Shown: piece by piece, positions 41,764 to 50,720 of the stretch | How the letters are laid out: the number at the start of each line of letters is the position of its first letter | How positions within the stretch are numbered: position 1 is the first letter of the stretch | Assembly (NCBI GenBank): GCA_934646835.1 | Contig: CAKUES010000001.1 | Coordinates: 124,001-188,000, forward strand | Origin: an uncultured Coriobacteriales bacterium | GTDB taxonomy: Bacteria > Actinomycetota > Coriobacteriia > Coriobacteriales > QAMH01 | Length of the DNA stretch: 64,000 bases | Direction of reading: 5' to 3' | Translations under genes and position numbers: made by a program | The notes under the pieces: generated by a model | What the model saw: the letters and a program-made list of their open reading frames with translations, nothing else | Database searches by the model: none | What the model was told of the DNA's origin: nothing

Positions 41764-43104
41764 CTAGTCGCGGGCCGCGATCTCCTCGTTCATGCGGACG
41801 ACGTCTGCGTCCTTGATCTTGAACAGGAACAGGAAGGGCACGAGGGAGACGAGCAGCAGCACGAAGGGCAGCAGGAAGTAGACCTGGTTGATGCCGGCGA
41901 TCGCCGCGGCGTCGAAGACGGTGGCGCTGGAGACGTAGCCGACGGCGGCCAGCGCGGCGGGCAGGATCATGGCGCGCAGGGTGACGCCGAGCTTGACGGC
42001 GACGGTCATGATGGACATGGTCGTGCCGATCGTGTTCTCACCGGACTTCCAGTGGCTCCAGGTGGCGCACATGGAATAGAGGTTGGCGGACAGGCCGTAG
42101 GCCAGGCCGAAGAGCACCTGGGAGGCGAACAGCAGGACGTTGAGGGCGATGAAGCCGGGCTGGACGAAGAAGCACACGCCCCAGATGACGGCCCAGCCGC
42201 CCACGCCGAGCAGCGTGGTGTTCTTGGTGCCGATGGCCTTGGCCACGCGGGCGGCGATAAAGGAGCCCACGAAGCAGCCCAGGTAGAAGACCATCAGGAT
42301 GGTGCCGGAGGCAGCCGCGCTGCCCAGGACGACCTTGGCGTAGTAGGCGGTGCCGGCCGCGACGGTGTAGTAGGCGATCAGGCGCAGGATGTCGTGGAGC
42401 ACGACGCCGATCAGGTTGGGGTTGGTGACGATGTTTGCGCCCATGGCCTTGAAGGAGATCTTCTTGCCCTCGGACTTGGTCTCGGTGTCGTAGCCGGCCG
42501 TGACGCCGAAGCTGATGTACATGGCGATCATGTAGATGACAGACACGATCGCGGCGCAGATGCTGTAGGCGTACACGCCGCTGACGAGCGCTGCCAGGCT
42601 GGTGGTGATCAGGGGCACCAGCTTGGAGGAGATGACGCGGCCGAGGGCGGCGCCGGCGCCGAGGCGGCCGGACAGGAAGGCGCGTTCGGAGGGGTCGTCG
42701 GTGAGCACGTTGGTCATGGAGCGAACGCCGGCGTAGGTGATGTTCCAGCAGAAGTGGCTGACGACGTAGCCGATCGAGATGATGACGCCTGCGGTGACGT
42801 CGCCGCCGATCTTGGTGAAGCACAGGATGAAGAAGACCATGGCGACGGTCGGGGCGATCAGCAGCCAGGGGCGGTACTTGCCCTTCTTGAAGTGGAACTT
42901 GTCGATGAAGACGCCCGCGAGCAGCGCGGAGACGGTGTCGACCGCGGACGCGCCGGCGGCGATGACGCCGGAGATGGCCAGCGGCAGCTGGGCCACGTCG
43001 GTCAGGAAGAACAGGAAGAACGCCGTCTCCAGCGTTGCGGCGATCGAGAAGCCGATCTCTGAGATGCCCCAGACCGCCTTGATTTTTCCGTTGATACCTT
43101 TCAC
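41764..43104 (-). CDS. GPH/MelB-type MFS transporter
   Basis: 446 aa starting at GTG 43104 with AGGAGGG upstream. Twelve predicted helices. Glycoside-pentoside-hexuronide family features: an N-terminal WGISEIGFSI, DKFHFKKGKYRPWLL after helix 2, RSMTNVLTDDPSERAFLSG and the cytoplasmic loop before helix 7. These symporters use Na+ or H+; members near methyltransferase genes may bring in methylated compounds such as betaine- or aryl-ether-type substrates. It sits downstream of the methyltransferase genes in the same direction, but 672 bases of repeats separate them. Confidence 0.85.
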   Translation of the reverse strand: MKGINGKIKAVWGISEIGFSIAATLETAFFLFFLTDVAQLPLAISGVIAAGASAVDTVSALLAGVFIDKFHFKKGKYRPWLLIAPTVAMVFFILCFTKIGGDVTAGVIISIGYVVSHFCWNITYAGVRSMTNVLTDDPSERAFLSGRLGAGAALGRVISSKLVPLITTSLAALVSGVYAYSICAAIVSVIYMIAMYISFGVTAGYDTETKSEGKKISFKAMGANIVTNPNLIGVVLHDILRLIAYYTVAAGTAYYAKVVLGSAAASGTILMVFYLGCFVGSFIAARVAKAIGTKNTTLLGVGGWAVIWGVCFFVQPGFIALNVLLFASQVLFGLAYGLSANLYSMCATWSHWKSGENTIGTTMSIMTVAVKLGVTLRAMILPAALAAVGYVSSATVFDAAAIAGINQVYFLLPFVLLLVSLVPFLFLFKIKDADVVRMNEEIAARD

Positions 43105-43457
43105 AGTACCCTCCTCTTACTTAGGTAAAGCCTTTGGACGAAGCCCCTGACCCGTTTGCCTTAATGCCCTTTGCGCAGCAGGGCGACCCTCCTCGTCACC
43201 TTGCCGCACTCCCCGTTCATTACGAGCGCAGGGGGCCGTCGTCCTTCAACGGGGAGAATGATAGGAAGCGGGGCATCTGAGCGCATTAGGGGACGAGGAT
43301 GGAATTGGAGAAGTTCTTTTTTGCAGATTGTCCAATGGGCACATGGCGATGAGATATCGCTCTGACGGCGTGTTTTACAATCACAGCTCCACCGTTTTGG
43401 ACAGAGTAACCAAACGTATATGCAAAGCTTTTAGTGCACGACAACACAAAACGCGGC
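43105..43457. other. Intergenic region upstream of MFS gene
   Basis: No gene. Should contain the MFS promoter; no clear promoter motif recognised. Confidence 0.4.
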
Positions 43458-43556
43458 GCGTCCCATTCGGGACCTGGTCTTTTGTGGGACAAAGAGCGAG
43501 GCGAACAACTCGCAATGTCCTCTGTCCCACAAAAGACCAGGTCCCGAATGGGACGC
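43458..43556. repeat. 99-bp long inverted repeat
   Basis: 34-bp complementary arms (GCGTCCCATTCGGGACCTGG... / ...CCAGGTCCCGAATGGGACGC) around a 31-nt centre. Partial relatives near 12045 and 39518. Confidence 0.8.
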
Positions 43557-43620
43557 TGAACAGAACGCGCAGCGATGAGGTCGAAGAATCTAGCTGCGAC
43601 CCAACGTTGAACTGCATTTA

Positions 43621-43731
43621 GAGAAGTACTGATTAACGCGAGGCTCATAGGGAGGGACAGGGTCCCTCCCCTACGTGACCAGTGGTTTTGTCAATCGCAC
43701 ACAGCGGATATCTGCTTTAATTAGCGTTTCC
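43621..43731 (+). mobile_element. 111-bp MITE-like unit (repeat B-long, copy 2)
   Basis: Left end GAGAAGTACTGATTAACGCG, repeat B core (ATAGGGAGGGACAGGGTCCC), GTCAATCGCACACAGCGGAT and right end CTTTAATTAGCGTTTCC. Same organisation as 21563 and 47533. Confidence 0.7.
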
Positions 43732-43775
43732 CGATGTTTCGACTCCACATTGGCTACGTATGTCGTTGAAGCCCC

Positions 43776-45311
43776 TTACTCGAACATCATGTCGTCGATG
43801 TAGAGGTCGTTGAAGGTCGCATGACCGGATAGCTCGATGTAGCGCGTTAGCTCCATTGCATGTGCAAGCTCCGCGCGGCCCGCAGCGCTCAAAAGCACCT
43901 GGCTCGCGCCCTCGATGGCAGAGTTGCCCACGCTGCGCGCCAACGGACGCAGCTCGGCCGGGAAAAGCCCCACCTTGGCCGCAGAGTCGAGGTTGAGGTA
44001 CTCGCCAAAACCGCCGGCGATGACGAAGTCGCTGATATCATCGGCGGCGACGTCCATCTCCTCCATCATCGTCTCCACACCGGCGCACACGGACGCCTTG
44101 GCAAGCTGCAGGCAGCGCACGTCCTTTTGGGTGAGGACGATGTGACCCCAGATACGGAAGGCCGGGGCGTCGTCTTCCTCGCACAGGCGCTCTGCCAGCG
44201 CCGCAGGCACGTCGTCTTCGAGCTCGTCGTCATCGACCATGCGGCCCGTCTCGTCGACGATACCCTGCTCAAGCAGCAGCGCCACGATGTCGAACAGCGC
44301 CGTGCCGCAGATGCCGACCGGCTCCTCTCCCCCTATGACCGAGAGCTCGAGGTCGCCGTCAGCGCCGAGGGCAACCTTGGAGATCGCACCGGCATAGGCG
44401 GGCATGCCGTACTTGATGTTGGCACCCTCGAAGACCGGGCCCGCTGCCGTCGCGCAGCTGATGATGCCGTCCTTGGAGCCAAGCGCCATCTCGCCGTTGG
44501 TGCCCAAGTCGAGCATGAGGACGGGGGCGTCGGCCGCGTCGATGCCGCAGGCCGAGATACCGCAGGAGATATCGCCGCCCACGTAACCGGCAACGCAAGG
44601 AGCAAACAGCGCCCTGCCGCACGCGATGCCCGCCTGCGCGAAGGGCTCGTAGGCGATTTCCTCGCCAAAGAGGGAAAGCGGGGTGAAAGGCGACACGCCG
44701 ATAGAGGTGGGGTCGAGGCCGGCGGCGATGTGGAGCATGGTCGTGTTGCCCGTGACGACGGCGCGGCAGGTCTGGTTGGCGGCAACGCCGCACTTGCGCA
44801 TGAGCTGCAACGCCAAGGACGCGAGCTTCTCGCCGATGAGGGCCTGCATCTTCTCGAGGCCGCCGTCAGGACAGCAGGAGATGCGGCTGAGCACATCGGC
44901 GCCAAAGGCGAGCTGGGGGTTGGGCGCGCCAAGTGCACCGAGGAGCTCGCCTGTGCCCATGTCGTGCAGGCGCGCGACGACGGTCGTCGTGCCGATGTCG
45001 AAGGCAAGCCCGTAGCCGCCGGCCTCACCATCGGCCGGCCACGGACCAAAGGCGCCACCCAGGCTGATCGACATCTCGGAGCTCTCCTCGAGCGTCACCT
45101 CGCATCCCGGCGTGACCTTGGTCTGGCAGGCAAGGCGATAGGAGATGCCCTGCGCGTCGGAGATGAGCATCATGCACTTCTTGCAGGTCCCAGCGCCGCC
45201 GCACGGCGCATCGACATGCGCGCCGTCGCGCTGAAGCGCCTCGAGCACGGTCATGCCCTCGCTCGCCTGGATGGTCTTGGTGGTGCTGCCCTCGTGTACC
45301 TTCAGTTCCAT
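43776..45311 (-). CDS. RamA-like reductive activator of corrinoid proteins (ferredoxin + ASKHA domain)
   Basis: 511 aa from ATG 45311. The N-terminal [2Fe-2S] ferredoxin domain has Cys 37, 43, 46 and 62 (APCGGAGTCKKCM, RLACQT). The remaining 420 residues are the ASKHA-type ATPase known as DUF4445: LAFDIGTTTVVARLHD, VVTGNTTMLHIAAGLDP, LMLDLGTNGEMALG, GPVFEGANIKYGMPA, FVIAGGFGEYLNLDSA. These proteins use ATP and an electron to rescue cob(II)alamin-inactivated methyltransferase corrinoid proteins. It matches the corrinoid protein encoded three genes upstream. Confidence 0.92.
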   Translation of the reverse strand: MELKVHEGSTTKTIQASEGMTVLEALQRDGAHVDAPCGGAGTCKKCMMLISDAQGISYRLACQTKVTPGCEVTLEESSEMSISLGGAFGPWPADGEAGGYGLAFDIGTTTVVARLHDMGTGELLGALGAPNPQLAFGADVLSRISCCPDGGLEKMQALIGEKLASLALQLMRKCGVAANQTCRAVVTGNTTMLHIAAGLDPTSIGVSPFTPLSLFGEEIAYEPFAQAGIACGRALFAPCVAGYVGGDISCGISACGIDAADAPVLMLDLGTNGEMALGSKDGIISCATAAGPVFEGANIKYGMPAYAGAISKVALGADGDLELSVIGGEEPVGICGTALFDIVALLLEQGIVDETGRMVDDDELEDDVPAALAERLCEEDDAPAFRIWGHIVLTQKDVRCLQLAKASVCAGVETMMEEMDVAADDISDFVIAGGFGEYLNLDSAAKVGLFPAELRPLARSVGNSAIEGASQVLLSAAGRAELAHAMELTRYIELSGHATFNDLYIDDMMFE

Positions 45312-45383
45312 GATGGTCCCCCTTGCATCGAGTTGCGCCACGCGCCGCCACTATGTTGCGGCGAGCGCACAGGCCCTTTCACA

Positions 45384-47414
45384 TTAACGTGCCTGGCTGG
45401 CAAGCACACTCACGGTCGTTCCCAAGTCGAGCTGCTGGCCGTCGGCGATGGCCCCGCGCTTGCGCTTGGCGCTCTCATGGAAGGAGAGCTCGCCGATGGC
45501 ACCGCGGCGGCGGGCCTCCGCCTCCGCAAGGCGCCTCGCCTCCGCACGCGCACACGCGAGCGCCTGCCCGTAGGCCTCATCCAGGTCCTCGTCCTCGAAG
45601 ACCTCGTTGCCGCCAGCGGTGTGCACCGCGTAGCCTGCAGGACCGGCAGCGGAGTCGAGCACGTCGATCGCCACACTCGCGCGCGCGTTGATGTTGGCGA
45701 CCACGGCTCCCACGGCGTTGGCGACCTCCGCGTGCTCGGGGATGACGCAGCGCGCGCCGAGGGCGGCGGCCACCCGGGGCAAGAAGATGTGCGTCGGCGC
45801 GCCGATGCCCACGAGCGTGCCCCTGCAGGAAAAGCCCATGTCGAACAGCGGCGCCTCCTGCCCGCTCTTCACACGCTCCCACTCCTGCTCCAGTACCTCA
45901 TCGACATGCGCGGGCACGCCGTCACGATAGGCGCGCGGGTAGCGGTCGCGCATGAGGATCTTAACGATGCAGGCATAGAGACGGTACTCCACGAGGTCGT
46001 AGATGTCGTCTGCAAGCTGCTCGACGCTGCGGGCGCGGCCGTCGATGCCGTCGAGCATCTCCGCAACGTAGCGCATCGCAAGGCGCGCTGCCCTCGTGTC
46101 GTAGCGCTCGAAGTCCCCCTTGACCTGCATGGCGTCGGTCGGCGTGAGGCCCGCGCGCATGACGATCCCCTCAGACTCGAGGCGCTCGCTGTCGAGCGTG
46201 TAGGCGTCGATCCTGCTGCGGTCTCCCACCATGCACGGTCCATGTCGCAGCTCGTCGATCAGCTCGCGCTCGCCGTCGCTGTAGGCAAAGAGGTCCTTGG
46301 GCTCGCGCACCAGGTAGAGCACCTCGAACGCCGGCTTCACGGAGCGCACAGGGCTTGCGAGCAGCGCCTCGAGCTGGTCGACGAGCTCCGGCCAGCGCTC
46401 CGCCGCAGCGCTGATGGGCTCTACGCGGCGCGATGCCAGGCCCAACACGCCGTTTCTCACCTGCACGGCGGTGTCGCCGCCCAGCCCAAAGGTCTCGATG
46501 AAGACGCCCTTGGCCTGGGTCTTCCAGTTGCCGATGCGTATGCCGTCGGTCATGACGGGCTCGCCGCCTTTGACCAGCGAGATGTCGGTCGTCGTGCCAC
46601 CGATGTCGACGATGAGGCAGTCCTCGAGACTGGCAAGCTCCCTGCTGCCATGCACGCTTGACGCCGGCCCGGACAAGATGGTCTCAACCGGGCGCTCGAA
46701 TGCGAGGTCCTCTCCCATCAGGCTGCCGTCGCTTCGCACGATCATCACCGGACACGCGACACCCTGTCGTGCGAGCGCGCGCTTGGTCGCGCTCAAGAAC
46801 TCGTCGATGACCGGGAGCAAGCGGGCGTTGAGCAGGGCCGTTGCCCCGCGCGACATCATGTTCACATCGTGGGAGAGCTCGCACCCCATGACAAAGGGCA
46901 CCTGGTAGCGCTTGCTCAGATACGCCTTACCGGCGCGCTCGCACACCGCGCCGTTGCGTGCTGCGTTGGCCTCGCACAAGCTGATGGCCTGCGCCTGCGC
47001 AAACCACTCGCCATGCTGTGCTACCAAAGCCTCCCAATCCGGCTCGTCGACGACGGAGCCGTCGAAGGAGCACTTGGTGTTGAGGCACAGCACGTCCTCG
47101 TAGCTCAAACCGTAGCTCTTCTGGGCGTCGATACGGCGCAACACCTTCTCCGTCGTGCCCATCAAGACGAGCCTTGCTCGGCAGCCCTTGTTCTCGACAC
47201 AGGCGTTGGTGGCAAGCGTCGTAGACAACGCGATGAACTCGGCGCTTTGGCGCAGATCGGCGGGGATAAAGTCCAATGCGCCCACGATGCCAGCAGAGAG
47301 ATCCTCCTTCGTCGTGCGCGACTTGCCCTTGGCGAGCACCTTACGCTCCTCGAAGTCGAAGGCCACCGCGTCGGTGTAGGTGCCTCCCGTGTCGATGCCG
47401 ATTCCAATCCTCAT
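45384..47414 (-). CDS. Hydantoinase/oxoprolinase-family (HyuA-like) ASKHA ATPase
   Basis: 676 aa from ATG 47414 with AGGAGG upstream. Features of the hydantoinase A family: IGIGIDTGGTYTDAVAFD, STTLATNACVENKGCRARLV, ILSGPASSVHGSRELA, LIVDIGGTTTDISLVKGG and VANAVGAVVANINA. HyuA acts in ATP-dependent ring opening with HyuB, but no HyuB is present. Set between the RamA-like activator and the methyltransferase genes, it may be a second ATPase for the corrinoid system, or act on the methyl donor. Function uncertain. Confidence 0.8.
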   Translation of the reverse strand: MRIGIGIDTGGTYTDAVAFDFEERKVLAKGKSRTTKEDLSAGIVGALDFIPADLRQSAEFIALSTTLATNACVENKGCRARLVLMGTTEKVLRRIDAQKSYGLSYEDVLCLNTKCSFDGSVVDEPDWEALVAQHGEWFAQAQAISLCEANAARNGAVCERAGKAYLSKRYQVPFVMGCELSHDVNMMSRGATALLNARLLPVIDEFLSATKRALARQGVACPVMIVRSDGSLMGEDLAFERPVETILSGPASSVHGSRELASLEDCLIVDIGGTTTDISLVKGGEPVMTDGIRIGNWKTQAKGVFIETFGLGGDTAVQVRNGVLGLASRRVEPISAAAERWPELVDQLEALLASPVRSVKPAFEVLYLVREPKDLFAYSDGERELIDELRHGPCMVGDRSRIDAYTLDSERLESEGIVMRAGLTPTDAMQVKGDFERYDTRAARLAMRYVAEMLDGIDGRARSVEQLADDIYDLVEYRLYACIVKILMRDRYPRAYRDGVPAHVDEVLEQEWERVKSGQEAPLFDMGFSCRGTLVGIGAPTHIFLPRVAAALGARCVIPEHAEVANAVGAVVANINARASVAIDVLDSAAGPAGYAVHTAGGNEVFEDEDLDEAYGQALACARAEARRLAEAEARRRGAIGELSFHESAKRKRGAIADGQQLDLGTTVSVLASQAR

Positions 47415-47430
47415 GTGATGCGTCCTCCTG

Positions 47431-47470
47431 CGCTGTCGCGGCGCCGCCTTTGGGTGCCGTCGCGACAGCG
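47431..47470 (-). other. Hairpin in the intergenic leader of the hydantoinase gene
   Basis: Perfect 10-bp arms CGCTGTCGCG/CGCGACAGCG just upstream of the ribosome site of the gene starting at 47414. May protect a processed mRNA end. Confidence 0.4.
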
Positions 47471-47489
47471 TGCTTGCCCCCTTAAAGAA

Positions 47490-47522
47490 ACGGGGGCTGG
47501 CAGCAGCGCCACCAACCCCCGT
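47490..47522 (-). terminator. Hairpin after URO-D methyltransferase gene
   Basis: ACGGGGGCTGG/CCAACCCCCGT stem (one G-U pair), followed on the minus strand by TTTCTTT. Likely terminator or attenuator between the methyltransferase and hydantoinase genes. Confidence 0.6.
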
Positions 47523-47532
47523 ATGCAGCTAA

Positions 47533-47643
47533 GGAAGCACCGATTAATGCAAGGCCTATGGGGAGGGACTTCGGTCCCTCCCCTACGTAACCAGCGATCA
47601 TGCCAATCGTTCGCAGTAGGCAGTCGCTTTAACCAGCGTTTCC
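47533..47643 (+). mobile_element. 111-bp MITE-like unit (repeat B-long, copy 3)
   Basis: Left end GGAAGCACCGATTAATGC, core with TTCGG variant loop (GGGAGGGACTTCGGTCCCTC), right end CTTTAACCAGCGTTTCC; CTAA directly flanks both ends as a possible target duplication. Arm changes are compensatory in the core hairpin. Confidence 0.7.
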
Positions 47644-47661
47644 CTAACCTGAGCCGCGCGC

Positions 47662-48669
47662 CTACTGCTGTGCGTAGAACTCGTCGACAGCCGCGAAGAA
47701 CGCGTCGATGTTTTCCCAGGGAGACATCGGGGGAACGTCGCAACCGGTGGAGATGACGAAGTTGGGGTACTTGCAGCACTTGCCCATGACCTCGAAGGTC
47801 TTCTCGCGGATGGACTCAGGCGTGCCAAAGCGGATCTCGCCGGCGGGGTCGACGTTGCCCATGACGATGCGGTCGCTCGGGATCAAGGGCATGATGTCGG
47901 CCATGTCGATGGCATTGCCAAAGTGGAAAGCGCGGGCACCCGTGTCGACGACGGCCTCGGCTGCCTTGACGACGGAGGAGCCGCAGTTGTGGTAGACGAC
48001 GATGAACTCGTCATCCTGGATGGCGTCGACGATGCGCTTGACGTACTGGGTGGAGAACTCGGCGACCAGGTCGGGCGGCAGCAGGCCAGCCAGGGGCTCT
48101 GCCATGACGACGCCGTTGGCGCCTGCCTCCTTGAAGGCCTTGGCGTACTCGGTGATAAAGCCGGTGGTCTTGTCGAGGACGGCGTGGACGAGCTCGGGCT
48201 CCTCATAGCACAGAATCATGATCTCGTTGACGTCCATCAGACGGCCAGACAGGGAGAAGGGGCCGATGACGCCGGCGAAGATGGGACGGTCGGTGATCTG
48301 GGGAGCGACCTTCTTGATGGCGTCGATGTACAGGCCGGTGCGACCAGCGCCGACCTCGGGGACGAAGATGTCGTCGGGATCGGTGTCCTCGTCGATGACA
48401 GCGCCCACGACGGTGGGGACCTCGTCGTCAGTGACGACGGTCTTGGAGCCAAAGGCCTCTGCCTCGACGGACAGGTCCATGAAGGAGACGCTTGCGGCAG
48501 CAGGAACGCTGTCGGCAACGATCTTCATGGCCTCTGCCTGCTTGTCAGAGCTGTCGATGAGCTCCTTGACGGTGATGCCCATCTTCTGGACAGCCGGGAA
48601 GGAGAGGACGGGGAGCGCCTTCTTCTTCTCTGCAGCCAGTACGTCTTCGATCCACTTGTTCATGTCCAT
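47662..48669 (-). CDS. URO-D family methylcobamide methyltransferase (MtaA/MtbA-like)
   Basis: 335 aa from ATG 48669 with GAGGAG 9 nt upstream. The uroporphyrinogen-decarboxylase fold is recognised by PIFAGVIGPFSLSGRLMDVN and ANGVVMAEPLAGLL. The zinc ligands of methylcobamide:thiol methyltransferases are present: H227-x-C229 (VVYHNCGSS) and C310 (VISTGCDVPPMSPWEN). True URO-D enzymes lack these. It should move the methyl group between the corrinoid protein and a thiol or tetrahydrofolate-type acceptor. One gene downstream of the corrinoid protein. Confidence 0.87.
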   Translation of the reverse strand: MDMNKWIEDVLAAEKKKALPVLSFPAVQKMGITVKELIDSSDKQAEAMKIVADSVPAAASVSFMDLSVEAEAFGSKTVVTDDEVPTVVGAVIDEDTDPDDIFVPEVGAGRTGLYIDAIKKVAPQITDRPIFAGVIGPFSLSGRLMDVNEIMILCYEEPELVHAVLDKTTGFITEYAKAFKEAGANGVVMAEPLAGLLPPDLVAEFSTQYVKRIVDAIQDDEFIVVYHNCGSSVVKAAEAVVDTGARAFHFGNAIDMADIMPLIPSDRIVMGNVDPAGEIRFGTPESIREKTFEVMGKCCKYPNFVISTGCDVPPMSPWENIDAFFAAVDEFYAQQ

Positions 48670-48703
48670 GGTATGAGTCTCCTCTTCTTAAACTCGATGG
48701 AAC

Positions 48704-48732
48704 CAGGCCCGCTGGTAAGGACAGCGGGCCTG
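48704..48732 (-). terminator. Tandem hairpin 1 after corrinoid-protein gene
   Basis: Perfect 11-bp stem CAGGCCCGCTG/CAGCGGGCCTG. Next to a second hairpin; no T run, so RNA processing or partial termination is likely. Confidence 0.45.
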
Positions 48733-48740
48733 CCAAGCAA

Positions 48741-48778
48741 AGCGGGAGTTGGTCAACTTGGCCCCTCCAACTCCCGCT
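48741..48778 (-). terminator. Tandem hairpin 2 after corrinoid-protein gene
   Basis: Perfect 12-bp stem AGCGGGAGTTGG/CCAACTCCCGCT with a 14-nt loop, 10 bases past the corrinoid-protein stop. Confidence 0.5.
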
Positions 48779-48788
48779 CAAACTCTAT

Positions 48789-49433
48789 TTACTTGCCCTC
48801 GGTGAGCAGCTCGACTGCCTTGTTAGCAGCAGCGCCGGCGTCGACCGTGTAGGCATCGGCACCAACCTCGTCGGCGTAAGCCTGGGTGACGGGAGCGCCG
48901 CCGATCATGATCTTCACCTTGTCGCGCAGGCCAGCCTCCTCGATGGCGCGGATGGTGGTGTTGATCTCCGGGACGGTAGTGGTCAGCAGTGCGGAGCAGC
49001 AGACGATGTCGACGTCATCATGCTCCTGCAGGAAGGTGACGAACTGCTCGGCGGGGATGTCGACGCCCAGGTCGTAGACCTCGATGCCCTTGCCCTCGAT
49101 CATCATGCGGACGAGGTTCTTGCCGATGTCATGCTGGTCGCCCTTGACGGTGCCGATGACGGCCTTGCCCAAAGGCTCGGAGCCCTCGGCGGACAGATAG
49201 GGCTTGAGGACCTTGGTACCAGCGTTCATGGAACGTGCGGCGATGAGCATCTCGGGGACGAAGACCTCGCCGGCGGAGAACTTCTCGCCGATGACGGACA
49301 TGGCGGCCACGAGGCCCTTGTTCAAGATGTCCTCAGGCGAGCAACCCTCGGCGATCGCCTGCTCGACGAGCGGGCCGACCTCCTTGCGCTTGCCGCGCTG
49401 GACTGCAGAGGAAATATCATCGTAGATAGACAT
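48789..49433 (-). CDS. Corrinoid-binding methyltransferase protein (MtaC/MtbC-like)
   Basis: 214 aa from ATG 49433 with AAGGAG upstream. Helical cap domain (residues 1-85: CSPEDILNKGLVAAMSVIGE, FSAGEVFVPEMLIAARSM) followed by a B12-binding Rossmann domain with the corrinoid-ligand motif D99-x-H101-x-x-G104 (GTVKGDQHDIGKNLV) and the tail-binding VCCSALLTTTVPEI and MIGGAPVTQAYADEVGAD. It carries the methyl group between the two methyltransferases on either side. Confidence 0.96.
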   Translation of the reverse strand: MSIYDDISSAVQRGKRKEVGPLVEQAIAEGCSPEDILNKGLVAAMSVIGEKFSAGEVFVPEMLIAARSMNAGTKVLKPYLSAEGSEPLGKAVIGTVKGDQHDIGKNLVRMMIEGKGIEVYDLGVDIPAEQFVTFLQEHDDVDIVCCSALLTTTVPEINTTIRAIEEAGLRDKVKIMIGGAPVTQAYADEVGADAYTVDAGAAANKAVELLTEGK

Positions 49434-49498
49434 GAATCAAAGCTCCTTGGTAGTAAGTGAAACGGTGCCGCTCAAGCGGCGTTTACCTGCGGCGCGGC

Positions 49499-50515
49499 CT
49501 AGTCGAAATCGGCGCGGTTGTAGGTCTTGAAGTACTCCTTGCTGTAGTCGTCGATGGCGTCGTGGATAGCCTCGTAAACGCCGGAGAAGGAGGACAGGTA
49601 CAGGCCCTGGGTCTGGCAGGGGATGAAGCTCAGCGGGCCGCAGGCGTCGCAGGTCTCCTTGACCTTGGCCTTGATGGCCTCGGCAGACCAGTCGGGGACG
49701 TCGACGATGGTGGAGTCGATGCCGCCCATGAAGGTGATCTTGTCGCCGTACTTCTTGATCATGCCGGGGATGTCGTTGGTGGACATGGTGCCCTGCCACA
49801 CGTTGATGCCCATGTCGATCATGTAGGGCACGAGGGTCTCGGCGAAGGAGTCGGAGTGATGGACGATGTACTTGACGCCGTGGTCGTGGTAGTAGCCGTA
49901 GAGCTCCTTGTAGGAATCCAGGAAGAACTCCTCGAACATCTCAGGTGCGACGAAGGTGGAGGTGTTGGTGCCCCAGTCGTCATGGCAGAACATGATCTCC
50001 GGCTTGACGTACTTGCACATGTCCTCTGCGATGCCCAGGCGCCACTCGGTGATGTACTTGATGAGGTCCTTGAGCTCGTCGGGGCTCTCGTAGAAGGCCA
50101 TCAGGATGTTGGTGATCTCACCGAGGTAGTGGCACAGCTCGAAGGTGCCGGGCAGGTCCATGCCGCAGCGGAACATCTTGGTGGTGTCGATGGCCTCTGC
50201 CTGGGCGATGAACTCCTCCCACTCGGACTCGGGGTACTTGTTCTTGGGAGCCTTGACGGTCTCTTTCCACTCCTCGATGTCAGGCATGACGAGGAGGTCG
50301 GCGCGGTGGTTGGGGAAGGCGCCCGGCTGACCCTTGGGCCAGGAGACGGTGACGCCCCAGTCGTTGATCTTGTCGATCTCGCCAGGACGGGCCTGGTTGC
50401 GGTACTTGAGAATTGGGGTGCGAATCATCGGGGTGATGAAGTCGTACTGGTTGGCAAAGCGGTCAGGGTTGCCACGGTTGATTACTTCTTCAATCAGCTG
50501 ACGTTCTGTAAGCAT
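49499..50515 (-). CDS. URO-D family substrate:corrinoid methyltransferase
   Basis: 338 aa from ATG 50515 (MLTERQLIEEV) with AAAGGGA upstream. URO-D fold by KYIVHHSDSFAETLVPYMID, INVWQGTMSTNDIPGMIKKYG, ITFMGGIDS. It diverges from the partner at 47662 and lacks the H-x-C zinc motif, with HHSDS in that place and CQTQG near the C-terminus. It is probably the component that takes the methyl group from the primary substrate. The substrate cannot be read from sequence; related proteins act on methoxylated aromatics or methylated amines. First gene of the island, facing the PucR regulators. Confidence 0.8.
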   Translation of the reverse strand: MLTERQLIEEVINRGNPDRFANQYDFITPMIRTPILKYRNQARPGEIDKINDWGVTVSWPKGQPGAFPNHRADLLVMPDIEEWKETVKAPKNKYPESEWEEFIAQAEAIDTTKMFRCGMDLPGTFELCHYLGEITNILMAFYESPDELKDLIKYITEWRLGIAEDMCKYVKPEIMFCHDDWGTNTSTFVAPEMFEEFFLDSYKELYGYYHDHGVKYIVHHSDSFAETLVPYMIDMGINVWQGTMSTNDIPGMIKKYGDKITFMGGIDSTIVDVPDWSAEAIKAKVKETCDACGPLSFIPCQTQGLYLSSFSGVYEAIHDAIDDYSKEYFKTYNRADFD

Positions 50516-50664
50516 TGGTAATCCCTTTCTTGTGTTCGTTGGGATCGGGCTTAAGGCAGTTCGAATAATAAGGAGGCCCGCAAAACGCTTCACCGTCAGC
50601 AAGGCGCGGTTTTTCGCGCGGCTGGTTGTGCAAAATGTCTAAAACCCTATTCACATAAGGTCTT

Positions 50665-50670
50665 ATAATA
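50665..50670 (+). promoter_or_regulatory. Possible -10 element of the PucR regulator gene
   Basis: Perfect TATAAT in GGTCTTATAATAAAATTCG, 51 bases before the ATG at 50721, in the AT-rich divergent spacer. No good -35 at 17 bases, so activator dependence is possible. Confidence 0.35.
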
Positions 50671-50720
50671 AAATTCGTAACATTCGCTGTATCTGCTCGA
50701 GGGGAAGCGGGGAGATAGGC

